A DNA stretch of 32,742 nt from Flavobacterium tegetincola DSM 22377. Lineage in GTDB: Bacteria > Bacteroidota > Bacteroidia > Flavobacteriales > Flavobacteriaceae. Made by a program: the position numbers and the translations under genes. The notes beneath the pieces are model-generated. The model worked only from the letters and a program-made list of their open reading frames with translations. It made no database searches and was not told the origin of the DNA. This document shows positions 16,759 through 24,718 of this stretch, one piece after another (the stretch's first letter is position 1; each line of letters begins with the position of its first letter). Location: assembly GCF_000425485.1 (NCBI RefSeq), contig NZ_KE384390.1, forward strand, positions 2,629 through 35,370, written 5' to 3'.

Positions 16759-17454
16759 GTGCAGAAATCATACATAATTATCGATTTTTTAGGTTTGATT
16801 GATGAAAATTTAAGCGATTATGAATCATTCACTGATTTAGTATGCATTGGTTATTATAAGAATTTTCAAGCATCATTAAATGCCATTATAAGTAAAAAAC
16901 CTCAACTCGTTTTTTTTCATTTTTCTTCTGACATTCCACTGACCCTAATTTATGAACTGAACCAGTATTTGGATGAACTTCCTTATTTTATCGCCGTTAA
17001 TGGAAATGAGAATAATGCTTATAGCGCACTGAAACATGGTGTTTCAGATTATTTATTATTTCCGTTTAAAAGTATTGAATTACAGAAATCCATACTAAAA
17101 TTTAATAAATTGAGTTACAATGTATCTACAAGTAAATTATGTATTCGATCTAACGGTGATCATCATTTTATACCCTTTGAAAAGATTGTTTACTTAAAAG
17201 CAGATAATAATACCACTGATTTTATCTTACATAATGAAAGTGTTGTTCACGGATTTAAAACCTTAAAATATTTTGAAGGACAACTGCCTTTTTATTTTTT
17301 TAGAATTCATCACAGTTTTATTGTGAATATCAATTTTATAAGTAGAATCAATTTAGGAAAATGCGCTTGTTATTTGTCAGATAACACTATTACGATTCCA
17401 TTTTCTAGGACCTATAAAGATCAAATTGATCTTATTATTAAACGAATGGGATAA
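16759..17454 (+). CDS. LytTR regulator with degenerate receiver (module A)
   Basis: DNA-binding regulator of 231 aa. The C-terminal LytTR domain (about residues 128-231) has IVYLKADNNTTDF, LKYFEGQLPFYFFRIHHSFIVNI and IPFSRTYKDQI. The N-terminal 115 residues look like a receiver fold but lack the paired acidic residues near the start, the phospho-acceptor Asp (VFFHFSS instead of D) and the conserved Lys (DYLLFPF). The GTG start is supported by alignment with the ATG-started paralogue (MQKSYII versus MQFSFLL); there is no other Met until the last residues. It is the best candidate to bind the ACCGTAAAT repeat pairs before the RiPP operons. Confidence 0.88.
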   Translation: MQKSYIIIDFLGLIDENLSDYESFTDLVCIGYYKNFQASLNAIISKKPQLVFFHFSSDIPLTLIYELNQYLDELPYFIAVNGNENNAYSALKHGVSDYLLFPFKSIELQKSILKFNKLSYNVSTSKLCIRSNGDHHFIPFEKIVYLKADNNTTDFILHNESVVHGFKTLKYFEGQLPFYFFRIHHSFIVNINFISRINLGKCACYLSDNTITIPFSRTYKDQIDLIIKRMG

Positions 17455-17686
17455 ATTTATTGTTAGTTACTATGAATAATTGCTTACTTACTTAACTCAA
17501 ACTACGAGTTACTAAAGACGCTTTAAAATCTATCTCTTTCTTTCAAATTCATTCTATTTTTGCGGTGTTCACTACAAATGAATATTTGAATTCAAATGTG
17601 TTTTTTGATGAGAGAACTAGTGTTATAAACAACTAGTCATTGAAAAACATCTGTAAAAGTAATCTCTGCTTTTTTAGAAAAATAAT

Positions 17687-17705
17687 TGCGATGTCAACTA
17701 TCGCA
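17687..17705. other. Inverted repeat upstream of small lipoprotein A
   Basis: TGCGAT and ATCGCA form a perfect 6-bp inverted repeat with a 7-bp gap, 36 bp ahead of the small lipoprotein start. The rest of 17455-17740 is AT-rich and has a direct repeat AACTAGT near 17620-17640 but no gene. Confidence 0.3.
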
Positions 17706-17740
17706 TAATTAACTCATGTTTAATTTTTAATTTATTTTTT

Positions 17741-17944
17741 ATGAAAAAGTATGTTTTTTTTACAGTTATTGCTGCCAGTATATTTTTAAGCTCTTGTACA
17801 ACAGATGATTTAGATTCTAGCGAACACTTGAATATGAATATTGATGTTATTCAAGAAAGTGATAGTGTATTTATTTTCAACGATAGCTTAACTACTCCTC
17901 CTGGAACAGCTATCCCACCTGTTATAATTGGTAGAGATGATTAA
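17741..17944 (+). CDS. Small Pro-rich lipoprotein (module A)
   Basis: A 67-aa predicted lipoprotein: signal MKKYVFFTVIAASIFLSSC with a clear lipobox Cys19, then an acidic stretch and a Pro/Thr-rich end (LTTPPGTAIPPVIIGRDD). I recognise no family. Its equivalent in module B (22755-22946) has the same size, lipobox and PPP/VPPG-type tail. Both lie just upstream of a TPR kinase gene and are separated from it by a hairpin. The conserved position suggests a small accessory lipoprotein or ligand of the kinase sensor; this is inference. Confidence 0.65.
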   Translation: MKKYVFFTVIAASIFLSSCTTDDLDSSEHLNMNIDVIQESDSVFIFNDSLTTPPGTAIPPVIIGRDD

Positions 17945-17965
17945 TATTTGGTTTTAATAGATTTT

Positions 17966-17994
17966 ATAAAAGCTGTGCATTGCATGGCTTTTAT
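17966..17994 (+). terminator. Hairpin (attenuator-like) between lipoprotein A and kinase A
   Basis: ATAAAAGCTGTGCA and TGCATGGCTTTTAT form a 14-bp stem with two G-U pairs and a minimal loop, followed by a T-rich stretch. It starts 21 bases after the lipoprotein stop and ends 24 bases before the kinase TTG. It probably lowers kinase expression relative to the lipoprotein. Confidence 0.6.
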
Positions 17995-18018
17995 TATCTT
18001 TGAGAAAATTATTACCTT

Positions 18019-20013
18019 TTGAAAAAAATATTATTTTTCTTTTTATTCTTGGCCGGATGTAACTCATCAGATCGCGTTTCAATCTCATCTGTTTTCAACG
18101 AAGCTACATTTAATGCCTTGCCCACGGAAAGGAAAAACCACTACTTAGATTCTGTTTTAATTAATTTAAAGCAATATAAAAATGATTCAATAAAGTCTAA
18201 ACTTTTGTTTAAAATTTCAGAAGAATATTATAATTTAAATAATTCAAAATCTTCTTTTGAAACTTCCGTTCTGGCTTATGAAACATCTGCAAAATTAAAA
18301 GATTCTTTTAGTATGGGAAGGTCGCTGTACTATATAGGGGATTATTTTAGGGAGTACGAAAAGGATAGTGCTTATTATTATTATTATAAAGAATCTGAAA
18401 AGATCTTTCGACTTCTTAAGAATGAAGATCGTTTGGCAAAAGTTCATTATAACAAAGCCTATTTACTATTCTATGAAGGTAATTACACGGATAGTGAAAT
18501 TGAAGTTATAAAGGCCTTGCAAAATTTAAAAGATTCCAATAAATACTTAACCACCTTCCGGTGTTATTCCTTACAAGGATCCAATCATCTTGAATTAGGG
18601 GAGTATAAAGAAGCTTTGAAGTATTTTGATGATGCTTCAAAGGTTTTGCTCAAAATGAAGCAAGCGGATACAGATAAGGATGCTTTTTATGATTACAATA
18701 TAATAAATATGGTTAATAGGTGTCTTGTTTATAATGAAACTGGTGCGTATGCGAAAGCCGTATTGGAATTAAGGGATATACTTAAATCAAATAATTTAGA
18801 GCAATACCCAAAATTACATTACATCGTTTTAGGTAATTTAGGTTATTCTTTAATGAAAAGTGGAAAATATGTAGAATCGTCTTACTATTTGAAGCTGGCA
18901 ATTGATATTACAAAAAAAGTAAAATCAAATCAGGGCTATTTATATACGATCATTGATCTTGGAGAAAATAAATTATTGACCAAGGATTTTATGGGATCTA
19001 AAGTGCTTTTTGTAGAAGCGTTAGCATTAGCCAAAAAGTTAAATAGTGGTAAGGAGGAATTAAAAATTTTGAATTTTTTAGCTCAAGTTGATCCTGAAAA
19101 AGGTGTGTATTATAAAAGTGAGTATATCCGAGTCAATGATAGTATCACAAAAAAGCAACGGGAAAGTAGAGAGAAATTTACTAGAATTGAGTATGAAACG
19201 AATCGAATTGAAGATGCTAATGAAGTGCTTTCTAATAAAAATTTACTATTGTTACTCGGATTATCTAGTACTATCCTGTTATTTTTAATTATACAAATTA
19301 TAAGAAGTAAGATCGCTGTAAAAAAGGATCTATTTTACAGGCAACAGAAAGAGATTGCTGAAAATGAAATGTTACTCATAACCGAAGAATTCCAAGCGGA
19401 ATTGATTCGCACTACAGAGCAGGAACAGCATCGAATATCGAAAGAGTTGCACGATGGTGTGGTGAATCAAATTTATGGAATTCGGATGATTTTAGGTTCG
19501 CTTAATACTCAAAGTGATGAAGCTTCTCAAAAGAAGAGATTGGGTTATATTAAAGATTTACACCTATTAGAGACAGAAATAAGAACTTTGTCCCATAATT
19601 TGAACACTAATTTTTTCAAGAATGAAGCTGGTTTCGATTTTTTAATTGAGCAATTAATTGCTAAAAATAATGAGATAGGGAAAACGCGTTTTGAAATTGA
19701 TATAACTGATTCAATTGTTTGGAATCTTTATTCGTCGATTGTACGGATTAACATTTATAGGATTTTGCAGGAATTGCTTTTGAACGTTAACAAATATGCT
19801 TACGCATCTACTTGCGTAGTTTCTGTAAATGAATTTGAAGAGTTTTTAATTATTAGTGTCAAGGATGATGGTGTTGGATTTGATGTAAGTATTTTGAATG
19901 AAGGCATTGGTTTGAAAAATATTAAAAGTCGTGCAAAGACAATTAATGCTGAACTTATTATAAGAAGTAATCCACTTGCGGGTGTTGAAGTAAATTTGAC
20001 AATAATAAAGTAA
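18019..20013 (+). CDS. Lipoprotein-anchored TPR sensor histidine kinase (module A)
   Basis: Sensor kinase of 664 aa. The N-terminus MKKILFFFLFLAGC carries a lipobox (Cys14), so the TPR-type helical sensor (about residues 20-390) should face the periplasm. One membrane segment (about 408-430) leads to a HisKA_3 domain (SKELHDGVVNQIYG, His478) and an HATPase domain with N-box ELLLNVNKYA, DDGVGFD and GIGLKNI. A complete, probably active kinase of the NarX/DesK class. It starts with TTG; no nearby ATG would give the lipobox. Likely partner: the LuxR-type regulator at 16004-16678. Paralogue: 20669-22669, facing it tail to tail. Confidence 0.92.
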   Translation: MKKILFFFLFLAGCNSSDRVSISSVFNEATFNALPTERKNHYLDSVLINLKQYKNDSIKSKLLFKISEEYYNLNNSKSSFETSVLAYETSAKLKDSFSMGRSLYYIGDYFREYEKDSAYYYYYKESEKIFRLLKNEDRLAKVHYNKAYLLFYEGNYTDSEIEVIKALQNLKDSNKYLTTFRCYSLQGSNHLELGEYKEALKYFDDASKVLLKMKQADTDKDAFYDYNIINMVNRCLVYNETGAYAKAVLELRDILKSNNLEQYPKLHYIVLGNLGYSLMKSGKYVESSYYLKLAIDITKKVKSNQGYLYTIIDLGENKLLTKDFMGSKVLFVEALALAKKLNSGKEELKILNFLAQVDPEKGVYYKSEYIRVNDSITKKQRESREKFTRIEYETNRIEDANEVLSNKNLLLLLGLSSTILLFLIIQIIRSKIAVKKDLFYRQQKEIAENEMLLITEEFQAELIRTTEQEQHRISKELHDGVVNQIYGIRMILGSLNTQSDEASQKKRLGYIKDLHLLETEIRTLSHNLNTNFFKNEAGFDFLIEQLIAKNNEIGKTRFEIDITDSIVWNLYSSIVRINIYRILQELLLNVNKYAYASTCVVSVNEFEEFLIISVKDDGVGFDVSILNEGIGLKNIKSRAKTINAELIIRSNPLAGVEVNLTIIK

Positions 20014-20329
20014 AAGTTTTAAATTTAAATTTTTATTGATTTATATCTACCAATCGCGGAATTTATTTTGCTTTCTAATTTAAATTAATCAACGTGATAT
20101 AGAATGCTTTTTTATTACTGCATCCCTTTTAAAAATTGTTTTGGTAAATGTAATAAAATTGCCTTACGGAAGAAAATTACTGGCGCAAGTCCTTTTCCAG
20201 TACGTGTTTTTGCTCTTTCTGCAAAAACTGTGACAGTAATTTTTTTTGACTGTCTTCCAGCGTAACTAAATGGTTGTTCTGTTGTACTTTTTGAAGCTCG
20301 ACGTACGAAACCAAAGATGCTCAAAGTAC

Positions 20330-20401
20330 CTCGCCTAGCCGCGACAGGAAGGAGCATCCTCGCGTTTTTACGAGAGATGCGGGGGGATGGCGGGAATATG
20401 G
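20330..20401. repeat. GC-rich structured repeat element
   Basis: This island is far more GC-rich than its surroundings and contains CCTAGCCGCGACAGG, a small hairpin (CTCGCG TTTTTA CGAGAG) and GGGGGGATGGCGGGAATATG. From memory it resembles a dispersed element placed between genes in many Flavobacterium genomes ('CTAGCC..GATAG..GGCATCC ... AGCGG..AGCAGG'). Its function is unknown to me. Confidence 0.45.
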
Positions 20402-20404
20402 ATT

Positions 20405-20490
20405 GAGATTGCTTCGATACTCGCAATGACAGCGCGATAGATTCGCTTCATAAAATTGCAATGAGATTGCTTCGTTCCTCGCAATGACAG
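20405..20490. repeat. Two tandem REP-like units
   Basis: GAGATTGCTTCG followed by CTCGCAATGACAG occurs at 20405-20432 and again at 20463-20490, with two differences, 58 bp apart. Each unit contains an ATTGC/GCAAT inverted repeat. This sequence type is common as a dispersed extragenic palindrome in Bacteroidetes. Confidence 0.6.
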
Positions 20491-20668
20491 GGCAATGGCT
20501 TTACACTAAATTATTCCGAAAGTCAACTTATTATCTTCAGAGTTATTATGTATAAAACACGAAATTTGTTCTAATACAAGTGTTTTGTAATTTTAATTTA
20601 TGTAATAAGCCCACAGATAATAATTTTGATATACTCTTTTTTTTTATTTTTCTAATTGAAAATGTTGA

Positions 20669-22669
20669 TCAAATCCAAACTTCAATCACAGTCCCATTAG
20701 CATCACTTGTAATACTAAACGTGCCATCCATATTTTTTGTGCGCTGTGCTATATTCTTTAAACCTATTCCGGATTTACTATTCCCTTGGTCAAAACCAAT
20801 ACCATTGTCTGAAATTTGAAGTAAAATGCGTGGTCCTCTTTTAAAAATGTAAAGGGAGCATTTGGTGGCTTTTGCGTATTTATGGACATTCTGAAAAGCT
20901 TCCTGTATGATCCTATAAATATGCACTTTATGGGAGCTGAGTACCGCAGACCAATCAATGTATTTATCGATACTATATTCAAATTTCGTTTCAACATCAT
21001 TCCTTTGAGTGCCTACTAGTAAACTAATAGCGCTTTGAAAACTAGTATTTTCAAATAATAAATTTTGTTGTAAATCATGGGATACTTTTCTGATTTCTGC
21101 TTCTGAAAGCAGTAATTCTTGAACAAGTAGTTCTTTTTGTTGGACTTGTTTAGATGGGAGGTTTATCAAATTATAACGCGTAGTAAAGATGCGGTTCACG
21201 ATTCCGTCGTGCAGTTCTAAAACAATCCGGTTTCGTTCCTCATCCCTGACAGACTGATTTTGATCCGCCTGTTGTAAAATCAATTGATAAATTTTCTCGT
21301 TACTTTCTTGCTGCTCTTGAATAAGGGTCAATTCCTTATTTTTACTTTTAAGACGGTAAATAATAAATGAAGTCGCCAAAAATATAAGCGCAATGCTAAA
21401 AAATAAAATAGTTGAGGTATACTGCTTTATCAGGGATTCGTTTTTTTCTTCTACCTGATCCGTTTCGTATGCAATGCGAGCAAACGTATTGCGAGTATTA
21501 CGTTCTACATTTTGTAAACTATCATTCAATATTATATATAGATTAGTGTAATAGTCGCTTTTATTTTTATCATTTAAGCTTAAGAGTTTTAGGGCATTTT
21601 TAATATCATAAGTGCTTTTAATTTCTTTTGCATTTTTATAACCTTGCTCGAGATAAGAAAGCCCTTTCGCTTTTTTATTTGTTTCGATATAAAATTGGCC
21701 TAGATGGATTTGTCCAGTTACTATTCCTGCTTTTGTTTGTAAGCTGTCCCTTATTTTTGATGAAGCCAAAAAAAGAGCTTCTGTATTAAGATAATCACCA
21801 CTTTTGAGCTTTGCATAGGCTAAATTATCAAGTAACATTGCATAAAGTGACAAACAATTTGTTCGGATTTCTTTTGCTTTTAATCCATCCTTGTAATATT
21901 GAATTGCACTTTTATAATCTTTCTTTCTCTCGTATAGATTACCAATATTATTATTTATTGTAGCCCTGGACCTAATCAATTTTTCGGTAGAATATTTATT
22001 TTTTTCCATAACGTCCAACTGCTCAAGCGCGAGATTGAAATAGTGAAAGGATTTGTCATAATTATTTAACTCTTTCAGATTCATTCCCATCAAATTATAA
22101 GATTCATATAGCAGTCGATCACTATCTGTTTTTATTAAATATTGCAACGCATTAGTAATTTGAACTTCACTTTCTGAAAAAATTCCTGCGTCATATAATA
22201 TTCCTGCTTTATATAAAGTCGATTTACCGGCACCAATTGTGTCGTTCATTATTCTATAAAACTTTTCAGATTTTGAGTAATACTTAAATGCACTGTCTAA
22301 CTGGGCTTGATCTTCATAATAATCACCAATGTAGCAGAATGATTTAGCCATGTGTAGCGAATCATTTTTTTCAAGTGAAAGTTTAAACATTTTTTGCGAA
22401 GCCTTGAGGAAAGATTCATTTCGATTTAAAATAAAATAATTTCTAATCACTTCAAACAATTGGGTTCTGTTTAAAGAATCATTTTTTTCAAGCATTAAAT
22501 AATCATATAACGTGTCAACGTATTGGACTTTTGCAGCATCTGAATTGCGTTCGGAATTTATTTGTTCCGTGTACTTCTTTACGATTTTAATTCTGTCTGA
22601 GTCAGGTGCTTCTGTACAGGAATTAATTAATAAAAGTGTAAGTATTAAGAGAGTAGTAGCTTTAAGCAT
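20669..22669 (-). CDS. Lipoprotein-anchored TPR sensor histidine kinase (module B)
   Basis: Paralogue of the 664-aa kinase, 666 aa. Lipoprotein signal MLKATTLLILTLLLINSC (Cys18), TPR-like sensor region (about residues 25-400: LDSAFKYYSKSEKFY, AIQYYKDGLKAKE), one membrane segment (about 417-440), a coiled linker, HisKA_3 (VLELHDGIVNRIFT, His487) and HATPase (EAFQNVHKYAKA, SDNGIGFD, GIGLKNI). All catalytic motifs are kept. Starts with ATG, unlike the module A kinase. Likely partner: the LuxR-type regulator at 24074-24718. Convergent with kinase A across a repeat-containing gap. Confidence 0.92.
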   Translation of the reverse strand: MLKATTLLILTLLLINSCTEAPDSDRIKIVKKYTEQINSERNSDAAKVQYVDTLYDYLMLEKNDSLNRTQLFEVIRNYFILNRNESFLKASQKMFKLSLEKNDSLHMAKSFCYIGDYYEDQAQLDSAFKYYSKSEKFYRIMNDTIGAGKSTLYKAGILYDAGIFSESEVQITNALQYLIKTDSDRLLYESYNLMGMNLKELNNYDKSFHYFNLALEQLDVMEKNKYSTEKLIRSRATINNNIGNLYERKKDYKSAIQYYKDGLKAKEIRTNCLSLYAMLLDNLAYAKLKSGDYLNTEALFLASSKIRDSLQTKAGIVTGQIHLGQFYIETNKKAKGLSYLEQGYKNAKEIKSTYDIKNALKLLSLNDKNKSDYYTNLYIILNDSLQNVERNTRNTFARIAYETDQVEEKNESLIKQYTSTILFFSIALIFLATSFIIYRLKSKNKELTLIQEQQESNEKIYQLILQQADQNQSVRDEERNRIVLELHDGIVNRIFTTRYNLINLPSKQVQQKELLVQELLLSEAEIRKVSHDLQQNLLFENTSFQSAISLLVGTQRNDVETKFEYSIDKYIDWSAVLSSHKVHIYRIIQEAFQNVHKYAKATKCSLYIFKRGPRILLQISDNGIGFDQGNSKSGIGLKNIAQRTKNMDGTFSITSDANGTVIEVWI

Positions 22670-22706
22670 TTAGTTTGATGAAATTATTCATTCAAAATAA
22701 AGAAAT

Positions 22707-22746
22707 AAATCCCAAATAAAATAATTCATTATTTCATTTGGGATTT
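22707..22746 (-). terminator. Hairpin (attenuator-like) between lipoprotein B and kinase B
   Basis: AAATCCCAAAT and ATTTGGGATTT, extended by ATAAT/ATTAT pairing, form a long stem of up to about 19 bp. It starts 8 bases after the lipoprotein stop on the minus strand and is followed by T-rich sequence. Same position as the hairpin in module A but different sequence. Confidence 0.6.
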
Positions 22747-22754
22747 TTATGGTG

Positions 22755-22946
22755 TTAATTATCGCCTTTATCTTTATCCTTGCTGTCTCCACCATGATCA
22801 ATACCTGGAGGAACGACAATAGGTGGTGGATTTGTACTGTCATCTGCATGGATCACAGGATTTTCGGTTTCTAAAATTTCCGCAGTACACGAAGACATAA
22901 TAATGGACGCGGAGCAGCAACATAATAATAGTATTAGATTTTTCAT
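22755..22946 (-). CDS. Small Pro-rich lipoprotein (module B)
   Basis: A 63-aa predicted lipoprotein: MKNLILLLCCCSASIIMSSC with lipobox Cys20, then an acidic stretch, a Pro-rich run (NPPPIVVPPG) and a charged tail (GDSKDKDKGDN). No known family recognised. Equivalent of the 67-aa lipoprotein of module A in size, order and position before the kinase; sequence similarity is limited to the signal and the P-rich composition. Confidence 0.62.
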   Translation of the reverse strand: MKNLILLLCCCSASIIMSSCTAEILETENPVIHADDSTNPPPIVVPPGIDHGGDSKDKDKGDN

Positions 22947-23273
22947 AATTAATTAAATTTGGTCAATAGTGATTTTGTGCCTAATGAAAAGACATTTATT
23001 AATGCAAGATTCAGCTGGGATTTAGCTGTTTCTTTTACTGCAAATGACCTTTTTAGTTAAAAAAAAGTATTCCCCATCTGCCGTGAGTTTAGAAGCTTCT
23101 ACTGATTTAGTGTTTCAAATCAGTAGCAAATTAAGCTGTATAAAGGGATAAATAGTTTTATTTTAATAGTGTTATTGTAAAAGGGGTCAGTCTGTTAGGA
23201 TACTAGTAGATCTAAATGGTGAAGACCAGATATTCATTGGAATCAAAGATTAATAAAAAAAGTATAGTTAACA
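22947..23273. other. Intergenic region between LytTR B and lipoprotein B
   Basis: No gene. It holds a perfect 10-bp inverted repeat (CTACTGATTT / AAATCAGTAG, 23099-23126, 8-bp loop), which could be an operator or an RNA stem; no T-run follows it on the minus strand. The lipoprotein promoter must lie here but I cannot place it securely. Confidence 0.45.
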
Positions 23274-23987
23274 TTAACCGTCAATTTTACGTAGAATGAC
23301 GTCAATATTTTCTCTATAGTTGGGTGAGAACGGAATAATTTCATCGTAATTGATGTAACACTTTGCCTTACTAAAATGAATTCGAGAAACATGATTAATA
23401 TTTACAATATAACTTTTGTGTATTCGAAGAAAGTAGAATGGTAGTCTGTTTTCGTAGTGCTTAAGTGTTTTAAAAGCATTTATTACTTTTTTATTGATAA
23501 GATTAATATCAGTTGTATTATTGTCTGCTTTTAAGTACACTATCTCTTCAAGATTCACAAATTGATAATCACTGTATGACTTTATACAAAGGTTTGTGAT
23601 TAGCTTTTTAGGAGTTCTTTTTTCAAATTTAAAAAGTGTTTGTCCTAAAGTGTGCAAAGTTAATGTGTCAAGTATATAAGCAGAGAAACCAGCTTTAATA
23701 GCTGCTAATGCAGCTGATTCATCAGGTGCTACAGCAACGAAATAGGGAAATGGATTCAGATAAGTGAGGGATTCACCTACGATTTGGAGTAATACATTGT
23801 TTTGCTCAAAATTAGTACCCAGTTGAATGAATACCAATTCGAGTTTAAGTTTTTTGATATGTTTTAGTGCCATTTGAGTATCTTTGAAAACGGCGCTGCA
23901 TACATAATTAGGAAAATCCTCAAATAGGATAATGACTTCTTTTGAAAAGAAATCTTCGTTGCATAGTAGAAGAAAAGAGAATTGCAT
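23274..23987 (-). CDS. LytTR regulator with degenerate receiver (module B)
   Basis: Paralogue of the 231-aa LytTR protein, 237 aa. The LytTR domain (about residues 132-237) shows IVYLKADNNTTDI, LKHYENRLPFYFLRIHKSYIVNI and IPFSPNYRENI, closely similar to module A. The receiver-like N-terminus lacks the acidic pair, the phospho-Asp (VFIQLGT) and the Lys (AYILDTL). Divergent from the RR gene with 86 bp between. No ACCGTAAAT-type repeat pair is visible in that gap, unlike module A, so the two may differ in autoregulation or site preference. Confidence 0.87.
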   Translation of the reverse strand: MQFSFLLLCNEDFFSKEVIILFEDFPNYVCSAVFKDTQMALKHIKKLKLELVFIQLGTNFEQNNVLLQIVGESLTYLNPFPYFVAVAPDESAALAAIKAGFSAYILDTLTLHTLGQTLFKFEKRTPKKLITNLCIKSYSDYQFVNLEEIVYLKADNNTTDINLINKKVINAFKTLKHYENRLPFYFLRIHKSYIVNINHVSRIHFSKAKCYINYDEIIPFSPNYRENIDVILRKIDG

Positions 23988-24073
23988 AATATCTAGTTGA
24001 AAAGAGTGCCAAACTAAGAAGTAGAAACGAGACCATACGCTATAAAAACAATCAATATTATTAAATTTAGACG

Positions 24074-24718
24074 ATGAATATATTAATTGTAGATGACCAC
24101 CCCATGTCGGTATCAGGTTACACAGATACGTTGTCCAGAAGTGGACTATTTCCTAAATCTACTAACTTTTTTAAAGCTTACAATTGTGAAGAGGCATTTT
24201 ATAAAATTATGGCAAGCACGGTTCTTGATCTTGCGATTATTGATTTTTCTTTACCGGCCTTTGGTGCTCACCACCTATTTTCGGGAAGCGATCTAGCCAA
24301 AATCATAAAACAGAAACATCCTGATTGCAAGATTATAATAGTAACAGCACATACAGAAATACTGATCATTTATGACATCTATAAAAAGACAAATCCTGAT
24401 GGACTGGTTATAAAAAATGATTTGAATTCAGAATATTTAAAAAATTTTGTAGAAGAAGTGTTAAATGGAAACCATTGTAAAAGCTGTACAGTTAATAAAG
24501 TTATTAAAGATATATTTACAAAGGAGTTAATGGTAGATGACACAAATAGAGCGATCCTAATGTATCTATCTCAAGGAAATAAGATCAAGGACATTGAACG
24601 AATGACTAACTTATCAATTAGTGCAATTCAAAGGCGCATTGCTCAAATGAAAGATGCTTTTAATGTTTCTGAAGAAAGTAGTTTAGTCAAAGAAGCTATT
24701 TTACAGGGATTTTTATAG
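24074..24718 (+). CDS. LuxR-type response regulator (module B)
   Basis: Regulator of 214 aa with an intact receiver (Asp7, Asp8, phospho-acceptor Asp57 in AIIDFSLP, Lys in LVIKND) and a C-terminal LuxR-like helix-turn-helix (about residues 155-205, KIKDIERMTNLSISAIQRR). Similar throughout to the 224-aa regulator of module A. Expected to be phosphorylated by a NarX/DesK-type kinase, most likely 20669-22669. No co-directional gene follows for more than 600 bp. Confidence 0.88.
   Translation: MNILIVDDHPMSVSGYTDTLSRSGLFPKSTNFFKAYNCEEAFYKIMASTVLDLAIIDFSLPAFGAHHLFSGSDLAKIIKQKHPDCKIIIVTAHTEILIIYDIYKKTNPDGLVIKNDLNSEYLKNFVEEVLNGNHCKSCTVNKVIKDIFTKELMVDDTNRAILMYLSQGNKIKDIERMTNLSISAIQRRIAQMKDAFNVSEESSLVKEAILQGFL

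Larger units (their letters stand above)
20014..20668. other. Intergenic region between convergent kinases, with GC-rich repeats
   Basis: No gene I would support. A 103-residue frame on the minus strand (20115-20426) is low-complexity, basic and coincides with the GC-rich repeat part, so I treat it as non-coding. The flanks are AT-rich. Confidence 0.6.

Noticed and set aside
20115..20426. 103-aa minus-strand open frame between the kinases
   Set aside because: It lies over the GC-rich repeat element, is basic and low in complexity, and has no identifiable domain. A repeat-derived frame is more likely than a gene.
20405..20490. CRISPR array
   Set aside because: Only two similar units, each with an internal inverted repeat and no cas genes. 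They fit REP-like elements better.
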